Made by a program: the position numbers and the translations under genes. From Catonia carolina (Eukaryota > Arthropoda > Insecta > Hemiptera > Achilidae), in the NCBI GenBank assembly GCA_035578175.1, contig JAQMRL010000022.1, forward strand, positions 1,116,001-1,180,000: a DNA stretch of 64,000 nt, in the 5' to 3' direction. The notes under the pieces were generated by a model. That model made no database searches and was not told the DNA's origin. It saw only the letters and a list, made by a program, of their open reading frames with translations. Shown here piece after piece: positions 63,854 to 64,000 of the stretch; the first letter of the stretch is position 1; each line of letters opens with the position of its first letter.

Positions 63854-64000
63854 CTGAAAATTGATTAACATATTCTCTGAGTGATAACTATGAAAATAAG
63901 GATTTAAATTATGACGTCTTGCATCTAAATAGTTAAAAAGGGGTAACTGCCTTACAAAAATTGTATTCCTTAAAAATTAATACAATTCTGAAATTAAGTT

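Noticed and set aside
1..64000. CRISPR arrays, operons, phage or plasmid features
   Set aside because: Spliced genes, SINEs and LINEs show this is eukaryotic nuclear DNA; no regularly spaced direct repeats were seen.

Overview
This is a eukaryotic, almost certainly insect, nuclear window. It is AT-rich, the genes have many short exons with GT-AG introns, and the intergenic and intronic DNA is packed with transposon remains: mariner, piggyBac, pogo/Tigger-like, hAT, RTE-type and other non-LTR retrotransposons, and tRNA-derived SINEs. The proteins (APC5, Homer, importin alpha) look like arthropod orthologues. The repeat style suggests a hemipteran-type genome, but that last point is an impression rather than a demonstration.

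Layout. 1-987: the first coding exon of an importin-alpha gene (minus strand, IBB domain), continuing beyond the left edge, with a mariner remnant in its intron. 988-17264: gene-poor, repeat-rich DNA holding a pogo-like element, two long copies of an unclassified ~0.9 kb repeat, SINEs and a 2.56 kb decayed piggyBac element with recognisable TIRs and TTAA target sites. 17265-40120: the complete APC5 gene (minus strand, 14 coding exons, 845 codons from the first ATG). Nearly all of its introns carry repeats, including an RTE retrotransposon, a 1.33 kb DD41D mariner, several MITEs and a near-perfect 59 bp palindrome. 40121-44449: the divergent intergenic region between APC5 and Homer, with a 104 bp duplicate of APC5 exon 1, an RTE element with an 11 bp target duplication inserted in an older repeat, and a deleted mariner. 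44450-59662: the complete Homer gene (plus strand, 8 coding exons, 412 or 413 residues depending on a NAGNAG acceptor), with hAT, piggyBac and non-LTR elements in its introns. 59663-64000: the Homer 3' UTR, a SINE, a deleted mariner, and a plausible internal exon of an unidentified minus-strand gene at 63690-63853.

The three recognised genes are functionally unrelated: nuclear import receptor, cell-cycle ubiquitin ligase subunit, and postsynaptic-type scaffold. They simply neighbour one another. APC5 and Homer are head to head, about 4.3 kb apart at the start codons. All splice coordinates were derived by hand from reading-frame continuity and GT-AG consensus. I found no previously undescribed biological system. 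The most notable items are the duplicated APC5 exon-1 segment, the large palindrome in APC5 intron 10, the unclassified repeat family with GGCAAGAGAAAG ends (five copies), the precise nested RTE insertion, and the set of TIR-bounded MITEs.
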